Origin: DATLMR01 sp035634255
GTDB taxonomy: Bacteria; Acidobacteriota; Blastocatellia; UBA7656
Assembly (NCBI GenBank): GCA_035634255.1
Contig: DASQDI010000136.1
Span: forward strand, 1 to 41,946
Length of the DNA stretch: 41,946 bases
Direction: 5' to 3'
Shown: piece after piece, positions 24,693 to 33,520 of the stretch
Position numbering within the stretch: the stretch's first letter is position 1
Layout of the letters: every line of letters begins with the position of its first letter
Program-made: the position numbers and the translations under genes
Notes under the pieces: model-generated
What the model was told of the DNA's origin: nothing
The model's input: the letters and a program-made list of their open reading frames with translations, nothing else
Database searches by the model: none

Positions 24693-24743
24693 GCGCGGGG
24701 GCGCGCGGTAACTCCTCGGATGAGTTACCGCGCGCCCCCGCGC
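24693..24743. terminator. Perfect 22-bp GC-rich hairpin between convergent genes
   Basis: Arms at 24693-24714 and 24722-24743 are perfect reverse complements of 22 bases with a 7-base loop, CTCGGAT. It lies midway between the convergent IorB-like and DoxX genes. No T-run follows on either side, so it is not a standard intrinsic terminator. It may block readthrough or stabilise both mRNA 3' ends. Confidence 0.6.
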
Positions 24744-24773
24744 GCGTGGAGCTTAATGCTCACCGGTTCTCTG

Positions 24774-25190
24774 CTATGAAGTACGTGCTCTGACCCCCGG
24801 CCTCCCGATGGCCGTGTCCACCCCACAGGCGACCGTCCCGCGCGAAGCGATGTAGAGGAAGACGAAGCAATAGAGCACGGCCAGCTCTCCCCTGTTGACT
24901 ATAGGCAGAAACCCGCCCGAGGCGTGCGCCATGAAGTAGGCGACGGCCATCATGCCGCTCGCGATGAAGGCGGCCCACCCGGTGAACAACCCGATGGCGA
25001 TCAACAGCCCGGTCACCAGCTCGATCACTCCGCCGATCCATATCAACGAGCCGACCTCGGGGCGGCCTCCCCCCTGTCCCGGCGGCCAGCCGAACAGCTT
25101 CTGTGTCCCGTGCAGGGCGAACATCAAGCCCGCGACAACGCGCAGGGTGGCGTACAGCCACGTGGAGTATTTGCCGAGGTATCTTTCCAT
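24774..25190 (-). CDS. DoxX-family membrane protein
   Basis: A 138-aa integral membrane protein of the DoxX family, with about four hydrophobic segments: LYATLRVVAGLMFALHG, IGGVIELVTGLLIAIGL, AFIASGMMAVAYFMA and LAVLYCFVFLYIAS. The family signature region GTQKLFGW is present. DoxX proteins are small quinone-linked or redox-stress membrane proteins of mostly unclear function. ATG 25190 is preferred to the GTG at 25193 because GGGAGG lies at good spacing. The gene ends close to the 22-bp hairpin. Confidence 0.88.
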   Translation of the reverse strand: MERYLGKYSTWLYATLRVVAGLMFALHGTQKLFGWPPGQGGGRPEVGSLIWIGGVIELVTGLLIAIGLFTGWAAFIASGMMAVAYFMAHASGGFLPIVNRGELAVLYCFVFLYIASRGTVACGVDTAIGRPGVRARTS

Positions 25191-25267
25191 CACGGACCTC
25201 CCGTTGAGATTTTGAGAGCAGTTTATTATAACGGCCCGCGTTTAGCACGGCGGCCTGTTACGTCTTC

Positions 25268-26611
25268 TTACTTCGCCCTGCTCTCGCTGATGCAGTAGAG
25301 GCGGTTCTGACTGCGCAAAAAGAGCTCGCCCTCCGCGACCACCGGCGAGGCGATGAACGTCTGGTCTGCGAGAGTGTTCGTGGCGATGACCTCGAACTTC
25401 TCGCCCATCTTTAAAACGATCACGTCGCCCTCTTCGCTGGCGAGGTAGAGCTTGCCGTTCGCGCCCACGGGGGACGCCTTAAAATTGTACGGGCGCGGGA
25501 GCCGGACCTGATGATAGTAAGGCTCGCCCGACGCGACGTTGAAGACGCTGACCTGCCCCGAGTCGGTCACGACGTAGAGCTTGCCTTCGTGCAGGACGGG
25601 CGAGAGGGTGTAGGAGATGCCGCGCGTGTGGGTCCACAACACCGCGTCCGTCCCGGTCAGGTCGCCCTCCTTCCCGAGCCTTATGGCCATCAGCTTCGGG
25701 TCGCGGTGCCCGCTCATCACGTACACGACCCCGTCGTGATGCACCGGGGCGGGGATGACGTTCGACCCGAGGCCCGCGCATTCCCAGATCACCTTGCCGG
25801 TCTCAACGTCGTAGCTGCGCACCTTTCTGGTCGCGCTCACGATGGCCTGCCGGCGGCCCCCGTGCTCCAGGATGAGGGGGGTGCCCCATGAGCTGGGCTC
25901 GTCCCGCTCACTCCTCCAAAGCTCCTTGCCCGTGCGCTTGTCGAGCGCGACGACGAAGTCGCTCCCTTCGTGGTCGAAGGTCAGGATGATCCGGTCTTTG
26001 TCGAGCGCCGGGGCCGTGCCCTCCCCGAAGCCCAGGCGCATCCGCATCTGAACGCCGAGGTCTTTCTCCCAGATGAGCTTCCCATTCAGGTCGTAACAGT
26101 AGATGCCCCTCGACCCGAAGAAGGCGTAGAGGTACTTGCCGTCCGTGATGGGCGCGTTCGATGCGAAGCTCCCGTACATGCGGTGGTAGCCTTCGTGAGG
26201 CTTGGCGACGCGGGCCGTCTTCTGCCAGACCACCTTGCCCGTCTTCCGGTCGACACAGATGACTTCGAACCGGTGATCGACCAGAGGTCCCGCGCCTCCG
26301 CCGGGGCCGCGACGCCCCTCCCCCTGCGCCGACTGCTCGGCCGGGGCCGCGGGCTCTGCTTTGGTGGGGATCGCGGTCGTAAGAAAGATGCGGTCGCCCC
26401 AGATCACGGGGGTCGAATGGCCGCGGCCGGGGATGTCGATCTTCCACTTCACGTTCTTCGTGTCGCTCCACGTGGTCGGGGCGTCGGTCGGCGCCATGCC
26501 GTTCAGGTAAGGGCCGCGCCACTCCGGCCAGTGGGCGGGGCCGGTGCGGCCGAGCGCCGCGGAATAAAAGAGAGAACAAAGGAGCGCCGTCAAAGCTAGG
26601 GCCTTTTTCAT
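25268..26611 (-). CDS. Exported PQQ-type beta-propeller protein
   Basis: A 447-aa secreted protein with repeated quinoprotein-type blades: VKWKIDIPGRGHSTPVIWGD, RKTGKVVWQK, LNGKLIWEKDLG, KRTGKELWRS, VETGKVIWECAG. The WPEWRGPYLNG opening is typical of the PQQ-binding-like outer-protein family in Planctomycetes and Acidobacteria. A signal peptide covers residues 1-21. ATG 26611 has GGAGG 5 bases upstream; the longer frame to 26653 adds an unlikely leader. True PQQ dehydrogenase residues (the Cys-Cys disulfide, calcium ligands) are not evident, so a scaffold or binding role is as likely as catalysis. Confidence 0.88.
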   Translation of the reverse strand: MKKALALTALLCSLFYSAALGRTGPAHWPEWRGPYLNGMAPTDAPTTWSDTKNVKWKIDIPGRGHSTPVIWGDRIFLTTAIPTKAEPAAPAEQSAQGEGRRGPGGGAGPLVDHRFEVICVDRKTGKVVWQKTARVAKPHEGYHRMYGSFASNAPITDGKYLYAFFGSRGIYCYDLNGKLIWEKDLGVQMRMRLGFGEGTAPALDKDRIILTFDHEGSDFVVALDKRTGKELWRSERDEPSSWGTPLILEHGGRRQAIVSATRKVRSYDVETGKVIWECAGLGSNVIPAPVHHDGVVYVMSGHRDPKLMAIRLGKEGDLTGTDAVLWTHTRGISYTLSPVLHEGKLYVVTDSGQVSVFNVASGEPYYHQVRLPRPYNFKASPVGANGKLYLASEEGDVIVLKMGEKFEVIATNTLADQTFIASPVVAEGELFLRSQNRLYCISESRAK

Positions 26612-27080
26612 GCAATCCTCCGAAAGCAGATACATGATTCGGACTAGTTCCACTGGTCCCGAACGAATACGGGTATGCGGTAGAAGCCTGAACGGAAATC
26701 AAGCCTTCAGGCTATGCAGCGTCTCACACAATGTTCTGGATTTTAGATGTTATCGGCGGTCCGCGCAATTGAGATGCGCTTCACATATACCGATGCTGGA
26801 ATGGATCGATGCCGAAAGGGCAGTTGTCGCGGGGACCGCGATTACGCCCGCGTACAGGCAGGCGACGAAAGCCGTGATGAACTCAAGGCCGGATGGGTAA
26901 AGCAGTAAAGCCCGCTCGCCTCGAAAGTATCAGGGCGAGGCCCCTCGTCCGCTCTTCGAGCTGCCTGAACGTTGGAGACTCCGCCTCCCCTCAAGAAAGT
27001 GTAAGCGGAGACAGAGGGCCGCGTTCTAGCGTGATGGCGCAGCCGCTCGATGATCGTAACGTCGCCGAAGATAAACTGGG
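26612..27080. other. Intergenic stretch without recognisable genes
   Basis: About 470 bases. Short frames exist on both strands (26610-26900 plus, 26842-27132 minus), but none has a ribosome-binding site, family motif or normal composition. It should hold the promoter of the PQQ-type gene, though no clear -35/-10 pair was seen. The region may be debris upstream of the gene remnant that follows. Confidence 0.45.
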
Positions 27081-27307
27081 GTGAGCCCACCGTCTCGACA
27101 TTATTCAAACCTGATTCCTGAAACCTTAACATACGCCACCCCTATCTATTTACTGTCTAAATCCACGGAAGGGTATGACCGGGGCGATAAGTCTCGATGG
27201 TTTATGAGGCGAGGCTTTATACGACAGAAGAGCGCTACGGTAAAGACGCGGCCGCATTCGAGCAAATAGTAAAAGGCTGGAAGCTTAAGCGGATGCCCCG
27301 CGCCTGA
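27081..27307 (+). pseudogene. C-terminal remnant of a gene, frameshifted
   Basis: Two frames join into one protein-like C-terminus. One reads IPETLTYATPIYLLSKSTEG then YDRGDKSRWF. After a one-base shift at the TTT near 27201-27203 the other reads YEARLYTTEERYGKDAAAF then EQIVKGWKLKRM, ending at TGA 27305. The second half resembles the last strand and helix of small exported or lipoprotein-type domains. No start codon with a ribosome-binding site and no N-terminal half are found. It could be a decayed gene, or a read error in a T-run plus a lost 5' part. Confidence 0.45.
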
Positions 27308-27349
27308 CAAAGTCGGAGCGCGTGCCGGGGCGCCATCCTCGAATCAGGA

Positions 27350-28717
27350 TCAGTTCTTCAGATCGGAGGGCAGGCGGGGAGAAGAGAGCAGCTTTTTGAA
27401 TTCATCCCACCGCTTTGCGGGGCGGCCGGCCGTCCCGCCCTTCCGTTCGATGTACTCTCTAACCAAATCCTGTCCGAAATTGTAATTGATCACGTAGCTC
27501 CGGTACTGGTCGAAAAAGCTGACGCGCTGGGCCGCGCGCTCGGGCGAGACGAGAGTGTATTTAACGAGCCATTCGATTGCCTGATCGCGGTTGAACTCCC
27601 CGTTGAGGTAGCGCCGCGCGGCCTCGTTGCCCGCGTAACTCAGGCGAGCCAACGCGGCCTGAACTCTGTAATACCCGTTCGCTTTTGAGGGGTCGATTCC
27701 CGCCAGAGGAAATAGCACTTCCCTTTCGAAGGCCACCCGCTCGCTCCCGGGGAATGCCACCTCGATTCCAAAGTTGGCGCTCCCTTCGGCTATCAGCGAC
27801 TGAGGGCTGAAGAGGGGGTAGACCGAGAACTCGACCCAGCCTCTCTCTTTCACCAGATGTTGTTCGAGCAGAGCGTTGTAGACGTGGTGGCCGGGGTAGC
27901 CTTCGTGGCAGGCCAGGTCCACCGCGCGGTCGATGTAGATCGGCAGGTCCGTGTTGATCTGGATGAGGCTGTGGCCGTTCCCTTTATACCAGTTGTACCC
28001 GCTCCAGGATTTGCCCGTCACGTACTCCAGATCGAACCTCTCCTGCGCGGGCAGGGCGATCTGCTTTCTCGTCCGTTTGCGCCCCTCTTCAATCGCGGCT
28101 TTAAAGACCGCGTCGAGTTTATCTTTCGGGATGACGAACTCTTCTTTGTACCGGTTCATGCGCTCGGCCAGAGGCCCTTTGCCGGGGACCAGAGTCTCAA
28201 GGCTGCTCAGTATATTTTTGAAGTGGCTTTCGGGGTACGAGGGGGCGACCGCGTCATAAAGCGCTTTGGATTCCTGATCGAACGTGAGCTTCGCGCCTTT
28301 GAGCATTCTGACGCGAGCGGAAAGGGACTCAAGCTGCTTCAAAAGATATTGGTGCCGGAGCCGGACAAGCTCCTCCGCCCCGCGCACACTCATGCCCTTC
28401 AGCCGCCCGATCAGCGAGGCGGCTTCCTGTTCGATGACATCGAGGCTCTTTCGCTGCGACTTTGCCTCCTGCTGCCATTCGTCAGGCCCATAATAAGCGT
28501 CGACGTAGTTGCCGTCGTGCTGGCCGACCGCCAATACGAGCTTCACGTAGCTCTCCGCCAGAGGGTTCATCGCGGAGGTCATAGCCGCCTGATTAAGCAT
28601 AGGCTCATTTCGCGCGGGCCGGCTCGCCGTCCCCGCTTCATTCGATCCGGAAGCCAGGAGGATAACCAACGCCAGCAAGCTGCCTTTGAACATGGAGCGG
28701 GTTCGATACCTTGTCAC
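27350..28717 (-). CDS. Exported DUF885-family protein, putative metallopeptidase
   Basis: A 455-aa protein of the DUF885 family. The conserved HEGYPGHH motif is visible (in LACHEGYPGHHVYNALLEQH), with a downstream Glu in AEGSANFGIEVAFPG. Together these suggest a zinc-dependent hydrolase of the gluzincin kind. A signal or anchor segment is MFKGSLLALVILLASGS. The start is GTG 28717, with AAAGGTGG about 8 bases upstream. It lies 20 bases after the prolyl aminopeptidase, so a shared transcript is likely and both may act in peptide use. Catalysis has been shown for few members. Confidence 0.85.
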   Translation of the reverse strand: MTRYRTRSMFKGSLLALVILLASGSNEAGTASRPARNEPMLNQAAMTSAMNPLAESYVKLVLAVGQHDGNYVDAYYGPDEWQQEAKSQRKSLDVIEQEAASLIGRLKGMSVRGAEELVRLRHQYLLKQLESLSARVRMLKGAKLTFDQESKALYDAVAPSYPESHFKNILSSLETLVPGKGPLAERMNRYKEEFVIPKDKLDAVFKAAIEEGRKRTRKQIALPAQERFDLEYVTGKSWSGYNWYKGNGHSLIQINTDLPIYIDRAVDLACHEGYPGHHVYNALLEQHLVKERGWVEFSVYPLFSPQSLIAEGSANFGIEVAFPGSERVAFEREVLFPLAGIDPSKANGYYRVQAALARLSYAGNEAARRYLNGEFNRDQAIEWLVKYTLVSPERAAQRVSFFDQYRSYVINYNFGQDLVREYIERKGGTAGRPAKRWDEFKKLLSSPRLPSDLKN

Positions 28718-28737
28718 CTTGCGCCACCTTTCCCGGC

Positions 28738-29703
28738 TCAGTCTTTCGCCCCCGAGGCTTCCGCGCGCAGCCGGTCCGTCGCATCGACCAGAGCGTCCGT
28801 GATCCCCGGCTCGGTCATCGAGTGGCCGGCGTCGCCGATGATCTTCAATTCAGCTTCAGGCCATGCACGGTGCAGGGCCCACGCGCTCATCATCGGGCAG
28901 ACCACGTCGTACCGGCCCTGAACGATGACCGCCGGTATGTGGCGAATCCTGCCGACGTTTTCGATCAGGTAGTTCTCGGAGTCGAAAAAAGCGTTGTGCT
29001 TAAAATAATGGGCCTCGATGCGCGCCAGCGAGAGGGCCTTGTGAGGGTCGCTGAAGATGTCGATGAGGTCCTGGTTGGGGAAGAGCTTCGAGGTGCTCCC
29101 CTCCCACACGCTCCACGCCCGCGCGGCCTCAAGGCGAACGGTCTCGTCTTCGCTCCTCAGCCGGCGGTAATACGCCTCAAGCATATCTCCGCGTTCGCCC
29201 TCGGGGATCACTTTGACGAACTCCTCCCACACGTCGGGAAAGATCGCGCTCGCGCCCTCCTGATAAAACCACGAAATCTCCTTCGGGCGGCATAAAAAGA
29301 TGCCGCGCAGCACGAGCGCGCGCACCCGGCCCGGGTGAGTCTGCGCGTAAGCCAGCGCCAGGGTGCTTCCCCATGAGCCCCCGAAGACCATCCACCTCTG
29401 AATGCCGAGGTGCTCCCGCAACCGCTCGATGTCCGACACCAGATGCCAGGTGGTATTCTCTTCGAGCGCCGCGTGAGGCGTGCTCTTCCCCGAGCCGCGC
29501 TGGTCGAAGAGGACGACGTGATACGCCTCGGGGTCGAAGAAGCGGCGGTAGTCGGGGGCCAGCCCTCCGCCCGGCCCGCCGTGCAGGAACACGACGGGCT
29601 GGCCCTGCGGGTTGCCGCATTGCTCAAAATATAAGGAGTGGATATCAGAAACCTTCAGGAACCCGTGATTGAACGGCTCAATCGGATCGTATAGAGTTTT
29701 CAT
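28738..29703 (-). CDS. pip: Proline iminopeptidase
   Basis: A 321-aa alpha/beta hydrolase that removes N-terminal proline from peptides (peptidase family S33). The oxyanion motif HGGPGGG is present, followed by FDQRGSGKS, the nucleophile elbow GGSWGS, and the late GRYDVVCP (Asp) and GDAGHSM (His). The start is ATG 29703 (MKTLYDPIEPF), which matches the usual family N-terminus. The longer frame from 29730 adds nine residues without support. No signal peptide, so cytoplasmic. It lies 49 bases downstream of the ADOP permease and 20 bases before the DUF885 gene. Confidence 0.93.
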   Translation of the reverse strand: MKTLYDPIEPFNHGFLKVSDIHSLYFEQCGNPQGQPVVFLHGGPGGGLAPDYRRFFDPEAYHVVLFDQRGSGKSTPHAALEENTTWHLVSDIERLREHLGIQRWMVFGGSWGSTLALAYAQTHPGRVRALVLRGIFLCRPKEISWFYQEGASAIFPDVWEEFVKVIPEGERGDMLEAYYRRLRSEDETVRLEAARAWSVWEGSTSKLFPNQDLIDIFSDPHKALSLARIEAHYFKHNAFFDSENYLIENVGRIRHIPAVIVQGRYDVVCPMMSAWALHRAWPEAELKIIGDAGHSMTEPGITDALVDATDRLRAEASGAKD

Positions 29704-29752
29704 CCCACACATTTTACAGGCGCGGGTCAAAAAAGACGAATTACTATTCGGC

Positions 29753-32416
29753 CTATTCGTACCGCAGAGCCCTCAGCGGATCGATCTTCGCCGTCCTGCG
29801 CGCCGGGATGTAGCAGGCCAGCAGAGCCACGCCCACGAGCAGCAGGGCGGTTACCGCGAACGTCGCCACGTCCAGGGAACTCACCCCGAAGAGCAGGCTC
29901 GCCATGACGCGCGTCACGCCGAATGCCGCGACGAGGCCGACCGCGACGCCTATCAAGGCGAGGGTCATCCCCTGCCCCACCACGACCTTCAGCACGTCGC
30001 GCGGCCGCGCCCCCAGAGCCATGCGGATGCCCATCTCATGCGTGCGCTGCACGACCGTGTAAGACATCACCCCGTAAATGCCGACGGCGGCCAGAGTCAT
30101 GGCCACGGCCGCGAAGGTCGCGAGCAGGATCATGGTGAACCGCTCTCTCGCCACCGACTCATGAAGTACGGTGTTCAGGGTCTTGACCTCGTAAGGCGGG
30201 AGGTCTTTGTCGAGCGAGCGTATCTCTTCACGCACGGCCCCCGTGAGCGAGCCCGGATCGGTCGCCGTCCGCACCACGAAGGTCATCTCCGATTGCGCGC
30301 TCTGAAGGTGCGTCTCGTAAATCTCGGGCTTCACCTCCGCGCCCAGCCCGTCCTGCTTCTCGTCCTTCACCACCCCGACGATAGTGCGCCATTGCCCGTC
30401 CTGCTCGGGCTTCGCGAACTTGAGCCGCTTGCCGACCGGGTCTTCGTTCCGGAAGTGGCGGCGCGCGAGCGTCTCGTTGATGATGACGACCGGCTGCCCC
30501 TCGGCGCGGTCGGAGGCGTCGAAGAACCGGCCGGCGATCAACGAGATGCCCATGGCGCGGAAGTAGTCCGGGGTGATCTCCTTGTGGCGCACCTCCCTGT
30601 CGTACTCCTCGGGCGGGCGCCCCTCAATCGTCAGGTCCCCGGTCCAGCGGTAGCCTTTCAACGCGAGCCTCGAAGTCGCCCCGACCGACAGGACTCCCGG
30701 CAGGTTCCTGATCTTCTCCTGAGCCCGCTCGAAGAAGTCCGTCGCCTGCTTGTCCTCCGGATACTTCGCGCCGGGCAGGGAGATTCTTAAGGTGAGCGCG
30801 TTGTCGGGGTCGAAGCCCGGATCGACCTGCTGAAGCCGCATGAAGCTTCGTATCATCAGGCCCGCGCTGATCACGAGCATCAGGGAGAGCGCGACCTCCC
30901 CGATTACGAGAGCGCTTCGCAACCTCTGGCCGTGAAAGACCCCTCCCCTGCGCCCGCCCCCTTTCAACTCGATCACAGGGTCGGGCTTCGAGCTGTGGAT
31001 CGCGGGCGCGAGCCCGAACAGCAGCACCGTGAGCAGAGTTATGCCGACGGTAAAGCCGAGGACGCGGGCGTCGAGGCTCGTCTCTTCGAGCCGGGGGATG
31101 TTTCCGGGGCTGAAAGCGATTATCAAATCCCTGCCCCACACCGCGAGCGCGAGCCCGAGCGCGCCTCCGATGATCGATAGGAGCAGGCTCTCCGTGAGCA
31201 GCTGGCGGACTATGCGGCCCCTGCGCGCGCCGAGCGCGGTACGGATGGCCATCTCTTTAGTCCGGGCCGCCGCGCGGGCGAGCTGGAGGTTCGCCACGTT
31301 CGCGCAGGCTATGAGCAGCACCAGCCCGACGGTGACGAGGAAGACGATGAGGGCGAGCTGAGTGTCTTCGACTATCCACTGCTTGAGCGGGCCGAGGCCG
31401 ACACCCATCTGCGTGTTAGTGTCCGGGTACTGCTCTTCGAGCGCGGCGGCGATGTTGTTCATCTCGGCCCTGGCCTGCTCCACAGTCACGCCCGGCTTCA
31501 GGCGGGCGACCGCGCGGAGGAAGTGCGGGCGGCGTAGCTGGACTATATTATTTTGATTCCAGCCGAACGGGACCCAAAGCTCGACTTCTCTCGACGGAAA
31601 GTAAAAGCCCGGCGGCATCACCCCGACGATCTCCAGGTCCCTGCCGTTGAGCGTTATCTTCCGGCCGATAACGTCGGGGCTCGCGCTGAATCGGCGCTGC
31701 CACAGGCCGTGGCTCAGGACCGCTACGCGGTGCTTGCCCTGCCAGGTCTCCTCCTCGCGAAACGTCCTCCCCAGGGCCGCTTCGACGCCGAGCACCGAAA
31801 AAATATTGGCGCTCACGCCCAACCCCTGAAGCCGCTCCGGCTCGTCCCCGCCGGTGAACTGAAGGCCGGCCAGCCCGGCTTCCTTCCTGTCCGAGCCCAT
31901 GTAGGCGGCCAAGCCGTCGAACGACTGGCTCTGCTTCTCCCAGTCGAAGAAGTTGGCGGGCGCGACGGTCGCCTGCGTCCAGCCCCTCAAAGGGTTCGTC
32001 TCCCAGAACTGGACCAGGCGGTCGGGGTCTTTGTAGGGGAGCGGGCGGAGCAGCACCGCGTTGACGACGCTGAATATCGCGCTGTTGGCCCCGATGCCAA
32101 GCGCGAGCGTCAGCACGGCGATGGCCGTGAAGCCGGGGTTCTTACCGAGCATGCGGAAGCCGTAACGAAGGTCCTGCCATAAGGTCTCTAACGATCTGAA
32201 TCCCCACATAGCGCGACTGTCCTCCCTCGCCAGGCCGACGCTGCCGAACTTCCGAAGGGCCGCGTAATGCGCCTCTTCGATTGGCATCCCGGCCTCGACG
32301 TTCCGCCCGGCTTCGAGCTCCAGATGGGTGCGAATCTCTTCGTCCAGCTCCCGCTCGTACCTGCGCCGGTCGAGCCGCCGGACTATGAATTTAAGCTCCT
32401 GCCACCAGCCCATCAT
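29753..32416 (-). CDS. ADOP-type FtsX/MacB permease
   Basis: An 887-aa permease of the acidobacterial duplicated orphan permease type. The cytoplasmic N-terminal prefix domain (RRRYERELDEEIRTHLELEA) precedes two FtsX-like halves, each with a MacB-type periplasmic domain. The first half starts FRMLGKNPGFTAIAVLTLAL and later has LLIACANVANLQLARAAART; the second starts QRLRSALVIGEVALSLMLVI and ends with three helices and DPLRALRYE. No ATPase gene is adjacent, hence orphan. The ATG lies inside the PadR stop (4-base overlap), so the two are translationally coupled. Transport substrate unknown. Confidence 0.93.
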   Translation of the reverse strand: MMGWWQELKFIVRRLDRRRYERELDEEIRTHLELEAGRNVEAGMPIEEAHYAALRKFGSVGLAREDSRAMWGFRSLETLWQDLRYGFRMLGKNPGFTAIAVLTLALGIGANSAIFSVVNAVLLRPLPYKDPDRLVQFWETNPLRGWTQATVAPANFFDWEKQSQSFDGLAAYMGSDRKEAGLAGLQFTGGDEPERLQGLGVSANIFSVLGVEAALGRTFREEETWQGKHRVAVLSHGLWQRRFSASPDVIGRKITLNGRDLEIVGVMPPGFYFPSREVELWVPFGWNQNNIVQLRRPHFLRAVARLKPGVTVEQARAEMNNIAAALEEQYPDTNTQMGVGLGPLKQWIVEDTQLALIVFLVTVGLVLLIACANVANLQLARAAARTKEMAIRTALGARRGRIVRQLLTESLLLSIIGGALGLALAVWGRDLIIAFSPGNIPRLEETSLDARVLGFTVGITLLTVLLFGLAPAIHSSKPDPVIELKGGGRRGGVFHGQRLRSALVIGEVALSLMLVISAGLMIRSFMRLQQVDPGFDPDNALTLRISLPGAKYPEDKQATDFFERAQEKIRNLPGVLSVGATSRLALKGYRWTGDLTIEGRPPEEYDREVRHKEITPDYFRAMGISLIAGRFFDASDRAEGQPVVIINETLARRHFRNEDPVGKRLKFAKPEQDGQWRTIVGVVKDEKQDGLGAEVKPEIYETHLQSAQSEMTFVVRTATDPGSLTGAVREEIRSLDKDLPPYEVKTLNTVLHESVARERFTMILLATFAAVAMTLAAVGIYGVMSYTVVQRTHEMGIRMALGARPRDVLKVVVGQGMTLALIGVAVGLVAAFGVTRVMASLLFGVSSLDVATFAVTALLLVGVALLACYIPARRTAKIDPLRALRYE

Positions 32417-32775
32417 TCACCTTCCTGCCCCGTCGCATTCAGGATGCGAGCGATGGCCTGCGCCAGCACCTCCCAGTTCGTCGTCTCGTCCACCAGGCGC
32501 TTCCGCCCGGCCTTAGTCAGGCGGTAAAACCTCGCCCTCCGGTTGTTCTCTGAGGTCCCCCACGTCGCCGTGATCCACCCACGCCGCTCGATGCGCTGGA
32601 GGGCCGGGTAGAGCGAACCGTGGTCTATCCGAATCACGTCTTCCGACGTCTGTTCGATGGACTGGGCGATGCTGTGGCCGTGCCTCGGGCCCAGGAGCAG
32701 GGTCCGCATGATGAGCATGTCGAGCGTGCCCTGCAATAGCTCCACCTGCGTCTGGTGACCTGTTCTCTTTCTCAT
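32413..32775 (-). CDS. PadR-family transcriptional regulator
   Basis: A 120-aa winged-helix repressor of the short PadR type. LLQGTLDMLIMRTLLLG and HGHSIAQSIEQ open the domain, and the wing-region signature HGSLYPALQRIERRGWITA is complete. The dimerisation helix runs from RKRLVDETTNWEVLAQAIAR. The start is ATG 32775; TTG at 32781 is the alternative. It precedes and overlaps the ADOP permease gene, the usual acidobacterial pairing. A near-consensus promoter and a palindrome lie just upstream, which fits autorepression relieved by a ligand (inference). Confidence 0.93.
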   Translation of the reverse strand: MRKRTGHQTQVELLQGTLDMLIMRTLLLGPRHGHSIAQSIEQTSEDVIRIDHGSLYPALQRIERRGWITATWGTSENNRRARFYRLTKAGRKRLVDETTNWEVLAQAIARILNATGQEGE

Positions 32776-32793
32776 ATTCAACCCGTAAGCGGC

Positions 32794-32804
32794 CTCTAGT
32801 AGAG
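32794..32804. promoter_or_regulatory. Candidate PadR operator
   Basis: A perfect inverted repeat, CTCTA-G-TAGAG, with GGC on the left and GCC one base further on the right. It lies between the -10 box and the padR start codon, at or just after the expected transcript start, where a repressor would block transcription. Confidence 0.5.
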
Positions 32805-32813
32805 TGCCTACCG

Positions 32814-32842
32814 AAGATATGACGGCTCGGGTAGAATGTCAA
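32814..32842 (-). promoter_or_regulatory. Sigma-70-type promoter for padR-permease operon
   Basis: On the minus strand: a perfect TTGACA (32842-32837), a 17-base spacer, then TATCTT (32819-32814). The transcript start would be near 32807, giving a leader of about 30 bases before ATG 32775. Confidence 0.65.
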
Positions 32843-32916
32843 GGGGAAATTCCGGCGGGCGAAATGGGCTTGCGAAGATGGCGATTCAAAGTCATCTTAC
32901 TGCTGGGAGGACTTCG

Positions 32917-33474
32917 ATGAAGAGACTATTGATCGCCCTCGCATTATTCTGCTCCGTGAGCGCCTGCACGCAGAGGGAGAGTCAGAGCGGCGTCGCGGGC
33001 AACTCCAATGGCGGCGCGCAAAGCACCCCGGCGAGCAGCCCCGGCGGGGCGCAGGACGGCGCGGAGCGGGGCCGCGCGGCCCTGCGGCTCGGCGGCGGGA
33101 ACGTGTCGGTCGAATACGGGCGGCCCGCCCTGAAGGGGCGCGACCTTGAGAAGATGATAAGTCCGGGGCAGGAGTGGCGGATGGGGGCTAACCAGGCGAC
33201 GAAGCTGACCACCGACGTGGACTTGAGATTCGGCGACAAGGCCGTGCCGAAAGGGGAGTACGTTCTCAAGGCCAGGGCCGACGACCCGGAGAAATGGGTC
33301 CTTCTCGTTCAGAAAGAAGGAGGCCCGACCGTGGCCGAAATACCGCTCTCCTTCCGGAAGACAGATCGCTCCGTCGAGCTTCTGACAATCGAACTTGCCG
33401 AAAAGGGCAATGACGGCGAATTCGCTTTGCACTGGGGGGACCTTATGCTCTCCACGGGATTCCGGAAAGCCTGA
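32917..33474 (+). CDS. DUF2911 lipoprotein
   Basis: A 185-aa exported protein. ATG 32917 has GGGAGG 6 bases upstream. A lipoprotein signal ends SVSAC with the acyl-acceptor Cys18 or so, followed by a Gly/Ser/Asn-rich linker. The DUF2911 body shows VSVEYGRPALKGRDL, WRMGANQATKLTTDVDLRFG, VPKGEYVLKARAD and EFALHWGDLMLS, as in many Bacteroidetes and Acidobacteria envelope proteins of unknown function. It diverges from padR and leads a plus-strand group with ywbE and the selenoprotein-like redoxin, with gaps of 46 and 31 bases. Confidence 0.88.
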   Translation: MKRLLIALALFCSVSACTQRESQSGVAGNSNGGAQSTPASSPGGAQDGAERGRAALRLGGGNVSVEYGRPALKGRDLEKMISPGQEWRMGANQATKLTTDVDLRFGDKAVPKGEYVLKARADDPEKWVLLVQKEGGPTVAEIPLSFRKTDRSVELLTIELAEKGNDGEFALHWGDLMLSTGFRKA

Positions 33475-33520
33475 GCGACGGCCTTTGCCCTAACAAGATT
33501 GTGTACCAGGGATTCCAGAC

